DNA of 64,000 nucleotides from Arbacia lixula (lineage: Eukaryota > Echinodermata > Echinoidea > Arbacioida > Arbaciidae). Below, in pieces: positions 36,266 to 48,346 of this stretch (its first letter is position 1; each line of letters starts with the position of its first letter). Below the pieces are notes generated by a model. That model was not told the DNA's origin and did not search any database. It saw only the letters and a program-made list of their open reading frames with translations. Position numbers and translations under genes: made by a program. The DNA lies in the NCBI GenBank assembly GCA_963669155.1, contig OZ022581.1, forward strand, positions 19,913,265 to 19,977,264. The letters are read 5' to 3'.

Positions 36266-36550
36266 TTTCAACTGGTGTGCTGCATTCCTTTCACAGTAGC
36301 TTGTAACAACACATACAACAGGATGTATAGGACAATTGAATAGCATAATGTGAATTACTTTGTTTCTGAATAGCTTAATAAGTCTATTGCATTCCTCTCG
36401 CAGTAGCTTGTAACAGAATTTTACAACAGGATGGGTAAGACAATGCAAATTATTAATAGTGTTAATTGCTTTGTTCCTGAAAAAAGAAACAGTTCTATTG
36501 CATTCCTCTCACAAAGCAGCAAGTTGCAATAGCTATGACAGGATGTGTTT
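36266..36550. repeat. Tandem repeat, three units of about 107-118 bp
   Basis: TGCATTCCTTTCACAGTAGC (36280), TGCATTCCTCTCGCAGTAGC (36388) and TGCATTCCTCTCACAAAGCA (36498), each followed by ACAACAGGAT/ATGACAGGAT and later TTGCTTTGTT-type blocks. Confidence 0.75.
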
Positions 36551-36765
36551 GGAAAGACACAAGCAATGGAATTTTATTTTTGTTAGTGAAGTAAGCTCTG
36601 TAGCTTGGGTATTCTTATTTTTTTTTTCTCTCTCTCTCTCCTGTTGTCTCTCTTATTCTCCCTTCTTTATCACACACACTCCCTCTCAAGTTAACTATCT
36701 ACACTGTACCTACCTCTCTATGTACATGTTTTTATGTCTACCGAACATATATCTACATGTACACT

Positions 36766-36973
36766 ACAGCTCAAAGGAATTGGCATTGGGAAATGGAAAG
36801 GGAAGAAAGAGAAGGAACGGCAGTTTTAAGCCGCGGTATATTTTGTCCAGTTCAGCATGAAACAAGATGCTTTTTAGGCTAATACATCGTGTTTCATGCT
36901 GAATTGGACAAAATATACCGCAGTTTTAAACTGCGGTTCCTTCCCTTTCCCTATGCCGATTCCTTTGAGCTGT
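36766..36973. repeat. Near-perfect palindromic MITE family M, 208 bp
   Basis: ACAGCTCAAAGGAATTGGCA and TGCCGATTCCTTTGAGCTGT end the two arms; the inner arms GGTATATTTTGTCCAGTTCA and TGAATTGGACAAAATATACC also pair, leaving only about 40 bp of loop. Confidence 0.9.
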
Positions 36974-37008
36974 TGGGTATATATGTATATATGTATGTAT
37001 GTATGTGC

Positions 37009-37047
<39 letters not shown>

Positions 37048-37090
37048 CCTATCAATCTATCTATCTATCTACCCATCTATCTACCTATCA
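36974..37090. repeat. (ATGT)n and (CTAT)n microsatellites
   Basis: ATGT repeats at about 36983-37005, then CTAT repeats to about 37085, directly attached to the family M element. Confidence 0.95.
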
Positions 37091-40000
37091 ATATATGTAC
37101 ATCTATCTCTCATTTCAACCTCAATTACACTGCCACATGGCGGATCACCACTGCAAAAATACAAATACACGGATGACATCATAGGTTTTTTTAAGCCAAA
37201 AGAAAAGCTGACATTAGTTGCCAAGAATTGGGGATGGGATAGGGGGCACACCCCCATCATCAGCGATGTCATCGCAGAAGAGGCTGACAGAAATACTCTG
37301 TGACCTCAAAAGGTTGGAACCTATTCAAGATGTCATGGGCAGGCATAGGGCCTTGATAGTATATAATGAAAGCTCAGTGTATCAAGGAAGGTCAGGATCC
37401 ACTGCTGTGCCTAGCAACCATACACAGGTATCTCTGACGTGGCAAAAGTCAAACAAGAAAACAAAGTAGAGCAGGAGAGGAAATGTGATAATAACAAATG
37501 ACATGCTAAGACAGCTGAGGAAATGTCAAGTAAAACTTTGTGAGTTATACAAAGTTTATACAGTGTCTCTGTTATTTTGTGGCCACCATTGTCAGGGATA
37601 CCTTGAAACAACAGACTCTTGAAACATGCTGGAAACATAGGCTAGACCTTCCACAATGTTTAATATTATGAAATTGTTTTATAACATTTCAAAACCTACA
37701 AAAATATCATAAAAAGCCAATCCTCCCAGATAACATGTATATATATTTTATTTTAAGTGAAGCATTCATTCAGATGTCATTAGTTTTTATGAGGATATTT
37801 TTTCTTTCTTTCTTCTATTCTTCTTAAAAGTGCTTTTGGTGGAAACCAAGGCAAATCAAAGATGTTTAGAAGATGGATAATCACCCCACCCTTTGAGATG
37901 ATCTTGTTTTGAGCCTTTATCACTTACTAGTACTGGAACAATATTTCTTGATATGATTATCATGATTGTATTGTAATTTTGCCATCACATAACTGCACAT
38001 GAGTCTAATCTTTTCCTTGCAACTTCTGCGCATCTTCAATGCATTAAGTCTACGTAATATTCACAAAGCAGTTCAACAGCAATGAACATAGGATCTGTGT
38101 AAAGCTACATTACTGTACGTGTATGCAAATCAGTCCTCTATGACACTGAGAGAATATGCATTAATTAATGAATATGCATTAATTAAACAGCTGATGGTAC
38201 TCCATGCTTGATATTCATACATGGGCAAACTAAGTATGATAACAATCTTTTAGGTGTAAATAAAGAATGGAAACATGGGATGTGTGTTGAGGGAGGAAAT
38301 ATTGGGCCATTTACAGTGTTATAATCTTAACTGAATGGAAGCAAAATTTGATTTAAATCATATGGCTTTGATATGTAAGATACAAATGCTGATATGAAAT
38401 GCAAAAAAAATTTAAAAAAAAATGTTAGTGATTTCTCCTGGTATTTGTACAAAAAAAACTCATGTTATATTCAACCTTTTTCACGAGACTTACTCTCATA
38501 GAGTATCTACACAACATCACACCCGTAGTTTCCAAAAGTAGATTCTACATACTCACTGACACTGTAAATCATGATTCATATTTAATAGCATAAGACCTTG
38601 AATCAAAAAGTTTGATTGATCATCGTTACTTCACGGAATCATTAATTTCCATGGCAACAGTCCAGAGCATGATTACTCATAGCTTGCAGAGTGTGCCTAT
38701 TTCAATGTGCTAATCCTTCCTGTGCCAAGAAAAAACTGTTGTTCAAGGGGAATTATGTGCATTTTTAGTACAGAAATGCACACATGGCAGACAAAGAGTT
38801 AAAAGTATGATGTTACATAGTTAGTAACAAAAGAGAAACAGCTATAAATACACAAAAACTCCAATGAGCATAATCTGTGGACAGGCGTGGTTTTATACAG
38901 CATGCACTTGCGAGTTTTTCAAGCAAGAACACCATAGCAAAGTAATAAATCAAAAAGTTTCTCTCCTGACAGAATAAGTACATTATCAAGAGAAATATTT
39001 TCATATTATATATGGAGCGTTTAATAATTATAAAGAATTACTTACTCGTTTACGATGCGACCTCATTACCCGGAGAGGCATCTAGTACATTTCCATTCAC
39101 TTTCCCTCACAAACAAGAAAAAATATATAATCCTTTTCCCCTCCTTCTTTCCTTTCTCACACGGCAGCGTCAAAAACCGACTGGCATTAAAAGCTCAATC
39201 CCCACTCACATCCCCAGTGCGTACACAGTACATACGCAAGGGCTGTGTATTTCTGAGTGTTGATGAAGAAGATAGCAACTAAGAAACATTGGCTTCTAGT
39301 GTACTGTATGTTTCTTGCTCCTTATTTTAAACTCTGCCTTGCCTAGCTAGTTATTTCCTTTCTCTGCTACTGCTTTTTTTCTTGTGTAGTTCTCTCTGTA
39401 TTCCCAGAAGCTAGCAACGGATATTGCTAATCTGCCACAGTCCTCTCCGATCACTCATTTCTGCCTGCCGAGTTTCTTAGACATCACACGGGGGCCACAT
39501 CATCCCCACGCCGTCTGTTTCATGCTGCTTCTTTCTTCTTTTCTCGTCTTAAAATAGTGTTAAAGGGCATGCACGCTTTTAATAACCTAACCACCCTCTA
39601 GTCTACAGGCGCAGACTCATTTGTGATATTATCTCAAAATATGGGTCTGATTGATGAGACTAACACTTCCTTGCCACATGTGTCTCCATCATGGAAGTGC
39701 CTGACACAGCATACAGGCATGAGAAGTAGTCTCCACGATTTCAGACTGTTTGATTCAAATCTTTCAAACTATCAACAGAAAAAGGTCTGCAGGAGCAAAC
39801 TACTCCCATTTAACATGCAGTGATTGAACTTACTGCATTTGCATACCTGATACCAATTATGTATCCTGTACATACGATAACAGGCAGTATTATTAAATAT
39901 AATAGGGAAAGGAAGTTAACATGAATATGTAGGTCAAACAGACCATGACGATATGACTTTAAGAGTATGTGTCATGAATAAGAAACAAGAATATAATGGT

Positions 40001-41819
40001 GAAGTATATTTTGTAGATTCACGAGGTAAGTCCACTAATGTATTTATAGATCAGCTTCCCTTTTACATTAAGATGAACCTATCGAAAGTGAAAGTCAACT
40101 TGTACGTACATGTTGAAGAAAAAATAAAGAAATGGAGGTATTGAAGTTTTAGAAAAATCTAGGCAATTTTTATTTAGACTCCGGAACATCCAAAAATGAA
40201 ATTGTGGACATCAACACATTCAAGGTGGAGACTGAAATACAGATCAGACAGCCAATGTGCCTTGCATTGACAAATTTAGTTTGATTAAGTTTAGAAGAGT
40301 TGCAAATAAATGTAAACTCGATGAAAAATTATGGATGATGAGCATTCATTACAATCTTCAGTAAGCATCTAAGGATTCATATTCTTCCATTCTAGATAAG
40401 ATGTAGTCAGATCTTGTGACCTTTGTTAAATATTGGAAATTATGGGAAGTTGACAAGTGCTCAACCTAATAGCAATAATGAACCTATTCATCACATGGTT
40501 TGTACAAATCATGTGGTCATTAAAGAGTAGCTAACTTGACAGCTTTATTTCCTTGAGAATTACTCAAAAAAAGAGTCATGAGGTTAAGGTGGAATTAGCA
40601 ATCAGTGGACACAAAAAAGAAAACAGACATTAATAAATCAAATGATTAAAAAAACATGTTCACGACAAAAGCACTGTTTTCCATATATTCATGTTCATGC
40701 CACGTACGTGCCAGAAACAAATGCTGCTCTATGGGATTTGCATGTATTACAGGTAGAAGAATGTCTCCCTGATGCATTAAGAGTTAAAGTGCCATTTACA
40801 GTATTAGTAATGAACTTGAATACTGACTATGTAGGATAATCTTCACACAGCATGCTGTCTTTATATACATTGTGAGCCATCCACTGGTAATCTCTAGTGC
40901 ATTGATGAGGATCAACAGTCACATAATCTGTCTATTACATCAAAGATATATCTCAAGTGAACTATACAAAACAGATTTGAGATCCTGAGTTTATTTCTAC
41001 ATTGCTAGAGAATCATTTTGATATCACGTTTCAATAGTTCTGTCAGCGTAGTTCCAATAATGATACCGCATACCTCATCCAGCAAAGAAAACTAAAAAAA
41101 TTATTTGCGTGCGCGCCGCTTACGCTCGTTTCCGCTACAATACAATAATAACGTAGGCGGTATCTAGCGGATGTGCAAACAAAGAAGCGCGTGGAAGATT
41201 AAGATAGCGGATGTTCCGTGTGGCATATTAATCAATTGCATTGTTCTCAAATTACAGAATTATATCAGACCCCATAACAGTACGATTGATACCAAAACAA
41301 CAAAGCATTGTTTTATAATGCCCAGTGGTCCACTTTAAATACATTGCCTTTATCTAGGCATCTGCATCTGCATGAAGCTGACAAAATAGCATGCTATTTT
41401 CTGATCCGAGAAATTAGCCCAAAATTACAATCTTGTCTACATTATACAGACACATGTAAATATAATTAATAATAATTAATTATATAATTTTGTCTGCCTG
41501 TGTTGGGTTTGATAAGCCTCCAGCTGTTACTATTCTTAATGCATGCTGTTGTGTTTACATTTTCAGATGAAATGACATTTACTTTTGCGGATTTGGTGTC
41601 ATGTGCAAATATCACATTCTTAATATTTATGATTTCTGTTCATATTTTTAGAAAAGAATTCCCCATACTACTAAATTTTTTATAAAGAGATGATGCAAAG
41701 GATGCCAACTCTTAACCATATCAAAATTGTACTTCACTGTGAAAAAAGTTTACAGATAGTTAAGACATGACTCTCACGTTTTCATCTATGACAGTGCGTT
41801 ACACTGCCGCAAAGAAAAT
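37091..41819. other. Long featureless stretch
   Basis: No open frame with a recognisable domain, no paired repeats, apart from an octamer/homeodomain cluster at 38123-38186. 41095-41220 is CpG-richer (GCGTGCGCGCCGC) but short. Confidence 0.45.
38123..38186. promoter_or_regulatory. Octamer plus doubled TATGCATTAATTAA sites
   Basis: ATGCAAAT (perfect POU octamer) at 38123-38130, then GAATATGCATTAATTAA at 38152-38168, repeated exactly at 38170-38186. The shared motif fits POU-homeodomain sites. This is sequence pattern only; function is inferred. Confidence 0.25.
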
Positions 41820-41829
41820 CTCTCACATT

Positions 41830-42030
41830 CAAATGACTGTAAATTTTCAAATCAAAAGCATGTTCATACTACATGTACATACATGTAGTATGTGTTGTTT
41901 TCCTAAATACAACATCCACCAGACCTGATAGTGGTTTTCAAATGTATGCAGAGCAATTACAATCAGAAGCATGTTCACACTAAAAAGCACTTACGTTTGT
42001 GTGTTGTTTTCCTAAAACGAGACATTGTCC
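41830..42030. repeat. Diverged tandem duplication with a palindrome
   Basis: Blocks CAAATCAAAAGCATGTTCATACT...GTGTTGTTTTCCTAAA at 41850 and CAATCAGAAGCATGTTCACACT...GTGTTGTTTTCCTAAA at 41959, with short joins differing. The first copy contains the palindrome ATACTACATGTA/TACATGTAGTAT. Confidence 0.65.
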
Positions 42031-43164
42031 AACAAGAAATTCAACAGTTGATAAAGCATGTCCTTCATTAAAATGTACATACCAAAGCTTGAAGCTCCTT
42101 TAGATTTAGGTGGGCAGCAGAAGATATTCACCCATTTGGACAACTGGAAATACCGGTAGTCAAAAATTACATGAATGATGCACTTTTTTTAATAGGAACA
42201 TTGCACTATGTTTGATTCAAAGTAAATCTCTACATTTTAATCTTCAAAACAAACCTGTAAAACACACGATGGCAGACACATAGGGTCACATGATCACATA
42301 TCAAATGTTATGCAAAATGTCATGCTACGAACATCAGGTTTAAACAAGTAAATTAAGAGACATAAAATGAAATAAGGGACATTTGATATCCTGTATTTGG
42401 CATTTCAGGGTCCAAATCACATGAACATAATATTTGGTTGTAAATTCTATTCACAGTGACATTTAATGAAAGGCTTCCTTCGGTTATCAATGCTAGACAA
42501 TCTTAGGTTTGAATGCATAATCTTGGATATAAATAGTCATGAAGAGGTTTAATAACAGAAAGCAACATGAAAAGCTGAAAATGAAGGGTTCATCTCGGCA
42601 AGACAAGATGGAAGAGGAGATTACAGGAGACGAGGTAACTCAGAAGACATTAAAGGTAAAGAAGCCCTTTTACAAAAGTCAACAATTAATCTCCATATGT
42701 ATCTGCAGAATACCCGAACAATAACATTTTACATTAATACACGGTTCTTAGCATTTTAAGGAAACAAACTTCCATGATTTTTTACTATAAAGTCTCAAAA
42801 TTCCATGATAAGTATTTCAACTCATTTTCAGCTTCACATGTTTTCTATGATGTTGCAGTGAACTATTTGCAGTATTAAACACTGAAATACTAAACAAATT
42901 AGTACTACTACACAGCCAAAGAATTAAAATTCCCTGACTTTTCCCTGTTTAACCCTGATTTGAGGCATTTCTATCAAATTCCTTGAATTATCCCTGACTG
43001 AAACAAAGTAAAATAAATTTCCCTGATTTCCCTGACTACCCTGATGGGCTGGGAACCCCGTTATAGCTTCAGAAATGTTTCAGGAATGGTGTAACAGAAT
43101 CCTTGTCTATGCTTGAAAAAAAACCCGTGTTGAGCGACCATAGTCTACATTCAAATACCGTATT
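42031..43164. other. Featureless, with a CCCTGA-rich patch
   Basis: TTCCCTGA-type words recur at 42930-43045. A charged plus-strand frame at 42539-42724 has possible donors but no domain and no partner exons. Confidence 0.4.
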
Positions 43165-43437
43165 GCACCAGCCAATACATCACAGCAGAGTGGAAGGGCA
43201 CACTGTGGGCTATTGTGCCCTTAGTCTCTATGCTCCAGGAACTGCTAGGTTTCGGACGACCCAAGAATGACCCGTCCGAAACTAACCATAAATCTAGCGA
43301 TAAGTATAATTCCGCTTAAAGTCTGTTTCAAGCCCTTATATTGTGAGAGAGTTTTTCATACGGTATTTTCTGTGATATTTACAAAAGTCATTATTTTGAC
43401 CTGCAAAAGGGTTATCCTACCTTAAAGGGGAAGAGGA
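43165..43437. repeat. Dispersed repeat family D, copy 2
   Basis: See 4070-4331; shared AGGAACTGCTAGG, GGACGACC, CATAAATCTAG, ATATTGTGAG and TTAAAGGG blocks in the same order. Confidence 0.55.
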
Positions 43438-44324
43438 GCAAGGAAGACAATAGATAACCGGATATAAACATAGACTAACCATCATGACACATTGAGTACC
43501 AGTAAGGGCTACGTATTGCTATATTTGTGTTTTTTTGAAGTTAAATGAAAAATTATCTACATTGCAACATTTGCACTTTTATTCTGAATTCTTGAGAAAA
43601 TGACCTCATCTTCCAGTTTAAAGAGGTTAAAAGAGGTTTTAGTCATGCTGCATATAATTAGTAAAGTAATCATCCAAGGGGTGGTACTATGACATATCTA
43701 GAGAGGGAGAATGAGAGATGTACAGAAAGAGAGAGAGAGATGGTAGGAGTGCAAACACTTGTTTACTTCTTCAAAGTAACAGGGATAATCCTTAATATTC
43801 ATCTTCATGCTCGGTTGTCGTTGAAAATGATGAGACCACATGACTGGAAAATAAAAGGGAATTTAAATCCCAACTTGATTCTTCATGTAGACTGGATAAA
43901 ATTGAAGCAGTAATATCATGAGCTCACGATAGACCTAATCTTACACACAGCACACTGCACTGCAGAGAGTTGAGTCAGAACTAAAAAGAAAATGTGTTTT
44001 GAGCCAAAAATATTACTCAGTGATGAAAGAGTATGGCGTACATTTTGACTTTGCCCAACGAATAGGTCGATAAGCAGCGCTTGACTCACATCACTACAGT
44101 TCATGAGCTAATCAATACAAACAATGTGTGTGGGACAAAGGGGGGGGGGGGGGGGAGTCAGAGCAACGTATGAACATGACAATGGCTTTTCACCCTGTGT
44201 AAAGTCTTCAGATTTCTCTCCTTTTCTTATCACTTTGTTTGAGGGCGCTGTTCACTCTGTACAGTAAGTAGAGCAAGGATAGCAATGATGCCCCCATCAG
44301 GAACAGCAAAACAAAGAAACTGAA
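43438..44324. other. Nothing recognised except a poly-G run
   Basis: G homopolymer at 44140-44156 and short (GA)n at 43726-43740. Confidence 0.5.
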
Positions 44325-44827
44325 TTTAAAGGGATAGTTGATACTTCACCCAGAAATTAAGCTGGTTTCAATATAGAAGCAGAAACGTGAAAGAAAGTGA
44401 AGGTTTGATAAAAATCCGTCAAAGGATAAGAAAGTTAATATTACCTTTTAAAGTTTTTATTTTGTGACGTCACCTGCGAGGTGCTCTCCCATATCTTAGA
44501 TACAATTTTTTAAATGTCCATTTTTTCTAAAGGATATGTATAATTTTAACTGTGCATTTATAACATCAGTAGAAACATGTTTTTACACATGTACATATGA
44601 AAAAAATACCTTCATCAAAAACAGAAAAAGAGCTATTTATGGAATCATACAGCATACAACATTTATGGGAGAGCACCTCGCACGTGACGTCACAAAATTG
44701 ACATTTGAAAAGATCATAACTTTCTTATCCTTCGACGGATTTTCATCACACCTTCAATAATATGTTTATTTTGTGTGCCTGCTTTTATTAAAACCAACTT
44801 AACTTTAGGGTTAAGTATCCCTTTAAA
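44325..44827. repeat. Foldback MITE family A, copy 4 (full length, best preserved)
   Basis: Bounded by TTTAAAGGGATAGTTG and AAGTATCCCTTTAAA. Both halves keep the palindrome TGACGTCA (44465-44472 and 44685-44692), each next to a GAGGTGCTCTCCCATAT block or its complement. The two arms pair over more than 200 bp. It is non-coding. Confidence 0.8.
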
Positions 44828-44889
44828 ATGATCCTCTTCTTCTAGGAGGCTAAACTGGCCAACCTTTTCTGTACCAAAGCTGCTCTGTA

Positions 44890-45270
44890 GGATATTTTGG
44901 CATTGATTGATTGATGTATTTTATTTCATTCACTTAAAAAACATATAGTAGCCAATCATTACATTTTACATCTATAGTACAAAACAACATCAAGGAAAAC
45001 AGACATGAAATGCTTTCAGCCAATGGTGGATAGTAAAATAAGAATTAGCCTTCGTAATATTTGACATGGTTCCCTACAATATACACTTTTTAAATAGTAA
45101 GATCCAAGTAGAGCAAAGAAGGACAAACACAGAAGGAAAATAAAGTGATTCTAGAAAAACAAGCAAACAAATTATTGGTGCACAAATGGCAGCATTGGTG
45201 CTATCTGCTGAAGATGTTGACCCATTCTTTCCTGAGCCCAGGTAAATTGCAGGCTGGCTTCTTTTCACTC
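44890..45270 (-). repeat. Possible LINE-type 3' end
   Basis: On the minus strand the segment ends GAATGAAATAAAATACATC then (AATC)n near 44895-44910, like a non-LTR retrotransposon tail or a retrocopied 3' UTR. A 64-codon frame lies upstream without a domain. Confidence 0.25.
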
Positions 45271-45359
45271 AACTGAGCAATGCCACTACCACATGATCTG
45301 CAGTACAGACAATATATACTTGAGGCTATGAATATGCTTCAAAATCCTTTTAGGGCACA

Positions 45360-45705
45360 ATTAAAGGTAGCCCGTCCCTTTTGCAGACCTAATTCTGAAA
45401 GTTCCCTGACTTTGTCATCCTTTGAGAGAGAGTGGCTATATAACCTCTCCCTGGAATCGACAAAGCGTAAGATTCGGTTTTGAGGAAATAATCTTCGATA
45501 ATTGATCCACCTTTCTTTTTTCGTACCACGAAAATAGTCAAATCTCAGTGAAAACTAGTTAGATTTTCATTTATTCTCTGGGAGTTATAGTACCTCTGAC
45601 CTTAAAATCTCACAGTTGGTATCCCAAAGATACATGCTAAATATATATGTGCAAACTTTCATGAAGTTTGCAGATGTTTGCAAAAGGGATGAGGCATCTT
45701 TAAGT
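45360..45705. repeat. MITE family N, copy 1
   Basis: Start TTAAAGGTAGCCCGTCCCTT, end GCAAAAGGGATGAGG with CATCTTTAAG; the ends are inverted and each carries TTAA. The interior has TTTCTTTTTTCGTACCACGA. Confidence 0.7.
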
Positions 45706-45802
45706 CACACTCCTGTGGCTTATTGCATTTCCATGGCAAATTTTGACATCCTAACTATACGAAGGGTCACATAGCCCTAATATCTAACTGTGAGTAATGG
45801 GT

Positions 45803-46326
45803 TAAAGACAGCCAGTCCCTTTTTCAGATCACCACAAAACCATCGAAACATTGGCAAAACATATAGAGAACTGTTAGCAAGCTCTATATTCACAATTTGA
45901 AACTGATACGTAGTGTAAAATTCAAATAATGCACGTAAACAACGTCTGATTAATAGTCTTTACCTCAGGCTCTTAGCAGTTTTTGTTGAAATATCTGCTT
46001 TATTTATTAATCTGTTTATTAAATTATAAAACACATTATGAAAAAAATGTTCTATGGAAGGAATCATCTCCAAAGTTTGGTAGTTACTCATAAAATCAGG
46101 ATTTCACACACGCAAATAACCACATAGATACTGTAACAAAGACTAATACTTTTTTCGTGGTACGAAAAAAGTCGGTTTGAAATTTAACGGCTGAAATTTT
46201 TTACATATACAGAAAGCTTCAACATGCTATATTCTTAGAAATGGTCTTGAATCACACTTTCTTCAATTTACGATCGTGATAGACGATTTCAAATTTTGAG
46301 CTTGCAAAAGGGACGGACAATCTTTA
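45803..46326. repeat. MITE family N, copy 2, next to copy 1
   Basis: Start TTAAAGACAGCCAGTCCCTT, end GCAAAAGGGACGGACAATCT followed by TTAAG. An internal TTTTTTCGTGGTACGAAAAA palindrome matches the half-site in copy 1. Only about 100 bp separate the two copies. Confidence 0.7.
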
Positions 46327-46896
46327 AGTGACTGTATCTGCATGTCTCCTCCCCATCAGAGCCAGATTTCAAGGAATGAGGCACACAGACTGCACAGACT
46401 GCACAGAGTCCAGGTGACCTCAATGCCACAGCACAAAAATAGATAGCTGGGACAGAGCACTTTGTAAGTCTTTGTCTCTCAGGGACACTCTCTTCTGTCT
46501 TGTTTACACCAATGTTTACAATGCTATATTTAAACAAATGCTGTGTTCACACTCTTTAAGGTCAAGTAGACATCAGGGAACTGCGATGAATCTTGAGATG
46601 GGACTGACTAGGAGGAGCTACATGTATCCCAATGCATCTCACCGAATTTCGAGAGGAATCAATTTCTCATTCTTTTTCAATTGAAACACATTTTTCCATT
46701 TAATGAAATAGTAATGTGCCTTTCTGAAACTTGTATTAAGTTTGCTAATATACTGTAATAGAAAATGTGGAGAAAATTGTCCATACAATAAATTAATTTC
46801 TGTACGTTCAACAAACTCTTGTTTCGTTTAAAATGCATGTACAGAAGCTTAGAATGTAGATAAATTTATACTTTAATAAGATGACTTCATATTATA
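46327..46896. other. Nothing recognised
   Basis: AT-rich, no paired repeats. Confidence 0.45.
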
Positions 46897-47474
46897 TGCT
46901 TTTCACACTGGCAAAAATTTCCTTAGCCCCGTACTATAGGTGGGGCTAAGGGGGGGCCTTAGCCCCACCTATAGTACGGGGCTAAGCTTAGACCACTTTC
47001 TGTTCACATTGGTTTTTACCAAAGTAGGCTAGCCCCACCAATAATCCGGGATTATTTGGCCCTGCAAAAAAGCAGGGCTAACACCGCAATTGCAGGGCCA
47101 AGTCAAATAGTCCGGGGCTAAGAGCGCCAGTGTGAAAAGAAACGAAAAATAGTACGGGGCTAAGGAAATGCGATGTCAGCTCTCAAGGCCGAAACGCCGA
47201 GACCAATCAGATAAGGCCCGACGGGCGAGTGACCTTGATGCGGAGTGGTAAAGAGCCGATGTGCAAGACGTACACTCATAAATATTCATAAGCTGTCGAG
47301 AAAGTCCGGGGCTAACGATTTCGAGTGAGAACAGTGTGAAAAGCTAGTCGGGTTTAAGAAATAGTACGGGGCTAAGAAATGCCAGTGTGAAAAGCTTCAA
47401 AAAATAGTACGGGGCTAGGGATAGTACGGGGCTAAGGATAGTACGGGGCTAATTTTTGCCAGTGTGAAAAGCAT
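46897..47474. repeat. MITE family O with arrays of TAGTACGGGGCTAA
   Basis: Ends: ATGCTTTTCACACTGGCAAA and TTTGCCAGTGTGAAAAGCAT. The interior repeats TAGTACGGGGCTAA or its complement about eight times, and GCCAGTGTGAAAAG at least three times, in both orientations. Near the left end, CTATAGGTGGGGCTAAGG and CCTTAGCCCCACCTATAG form a strong hairpin. About 578 bp, non-coding. Confidence 0.85.
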
Positions 47475-48111
47475 AATATTTGTCCGATCATCACAAATTT
47501 GTTGCCTTATGAATCACCGGTCTGGGTCCATGTGTCTACCAGGTGTTTACAGGGTGAGCTGGAAATTGTCAGAAAGCTACCAGGGACATCTACACGTAGG
47601 CGGTCTTGTCCTTGGACTGGTTGGGGCCATCTTCATTACATAATAGTACAGTAAGTCTACATGAAGGCACAGACACATTACACCATTATTTTTATATTTG
47701 CAGATTTTATGTACCTCTTTCAAACAATACTTTACATAATACTAACAGCAAGACTTGCTAAAAGGCAAGGTTCTCCGGTGGTTGACCTGTGTCCAGCGTT
47801 TTAATAGACAGTGGAAAACTTGTTCGCTGGAGGTTCTCCGCAGACTACCCCACAATTTCTCTTCTGTTTAAGGGTATATATACTGTACTGGGAAGACAAA
47901 ATCTTTCAAACAGGTGATCATGAGCAATCTTATCGTCAATGGTCTTAATTTCATGTATTGTCCATTTTAGAAACTTGCTGAAAGTTATTTGCCCTGAAAT
48001 GATCCACATTTTGAGTGATTAGTGAGTTTATCACAAATCCTCAAATTGTTGGCCCAAACATTTTGAGATATTTGTCTTCCCACTACAGTATATTCCCTTT
48101 AATACAGGGTA
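47475..48111. other. Nothing recognised
   Basis: Unique-looking DNA. Confidence 0.45.
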
Positions 48112-48346
48112 TCAGACTGACTGACTGACTGACTGACTGACTGACTCACTGACTAACTGACTGACTGAGTATCCGACTGACTGACAGACAGGGGTTGGTG
48201 TGAGTGTATATTCCAGACCCCTTGATTCTGACTGACTGACTGACTGAGTATCCGACTGACTGACAGACAGGGGTTGGTGTGAGTGTATATTCCAGACCCC
48301 TTGATTCTGACTGACTGACTGACTGACTGACTGACTGACAAACTGA
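48112..48346. repeat. (GACT)n array containing an about 80-bp duplication
   Basis: GACT repeats flank two copies of a block with GAGTATCCGACTGACTGACA and CAGGGGTTGGTGTGAGTGTA...CCCCTTGATTCT (48165-48228 and 48245-48308), identical by eye. Confidence 0.95.
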
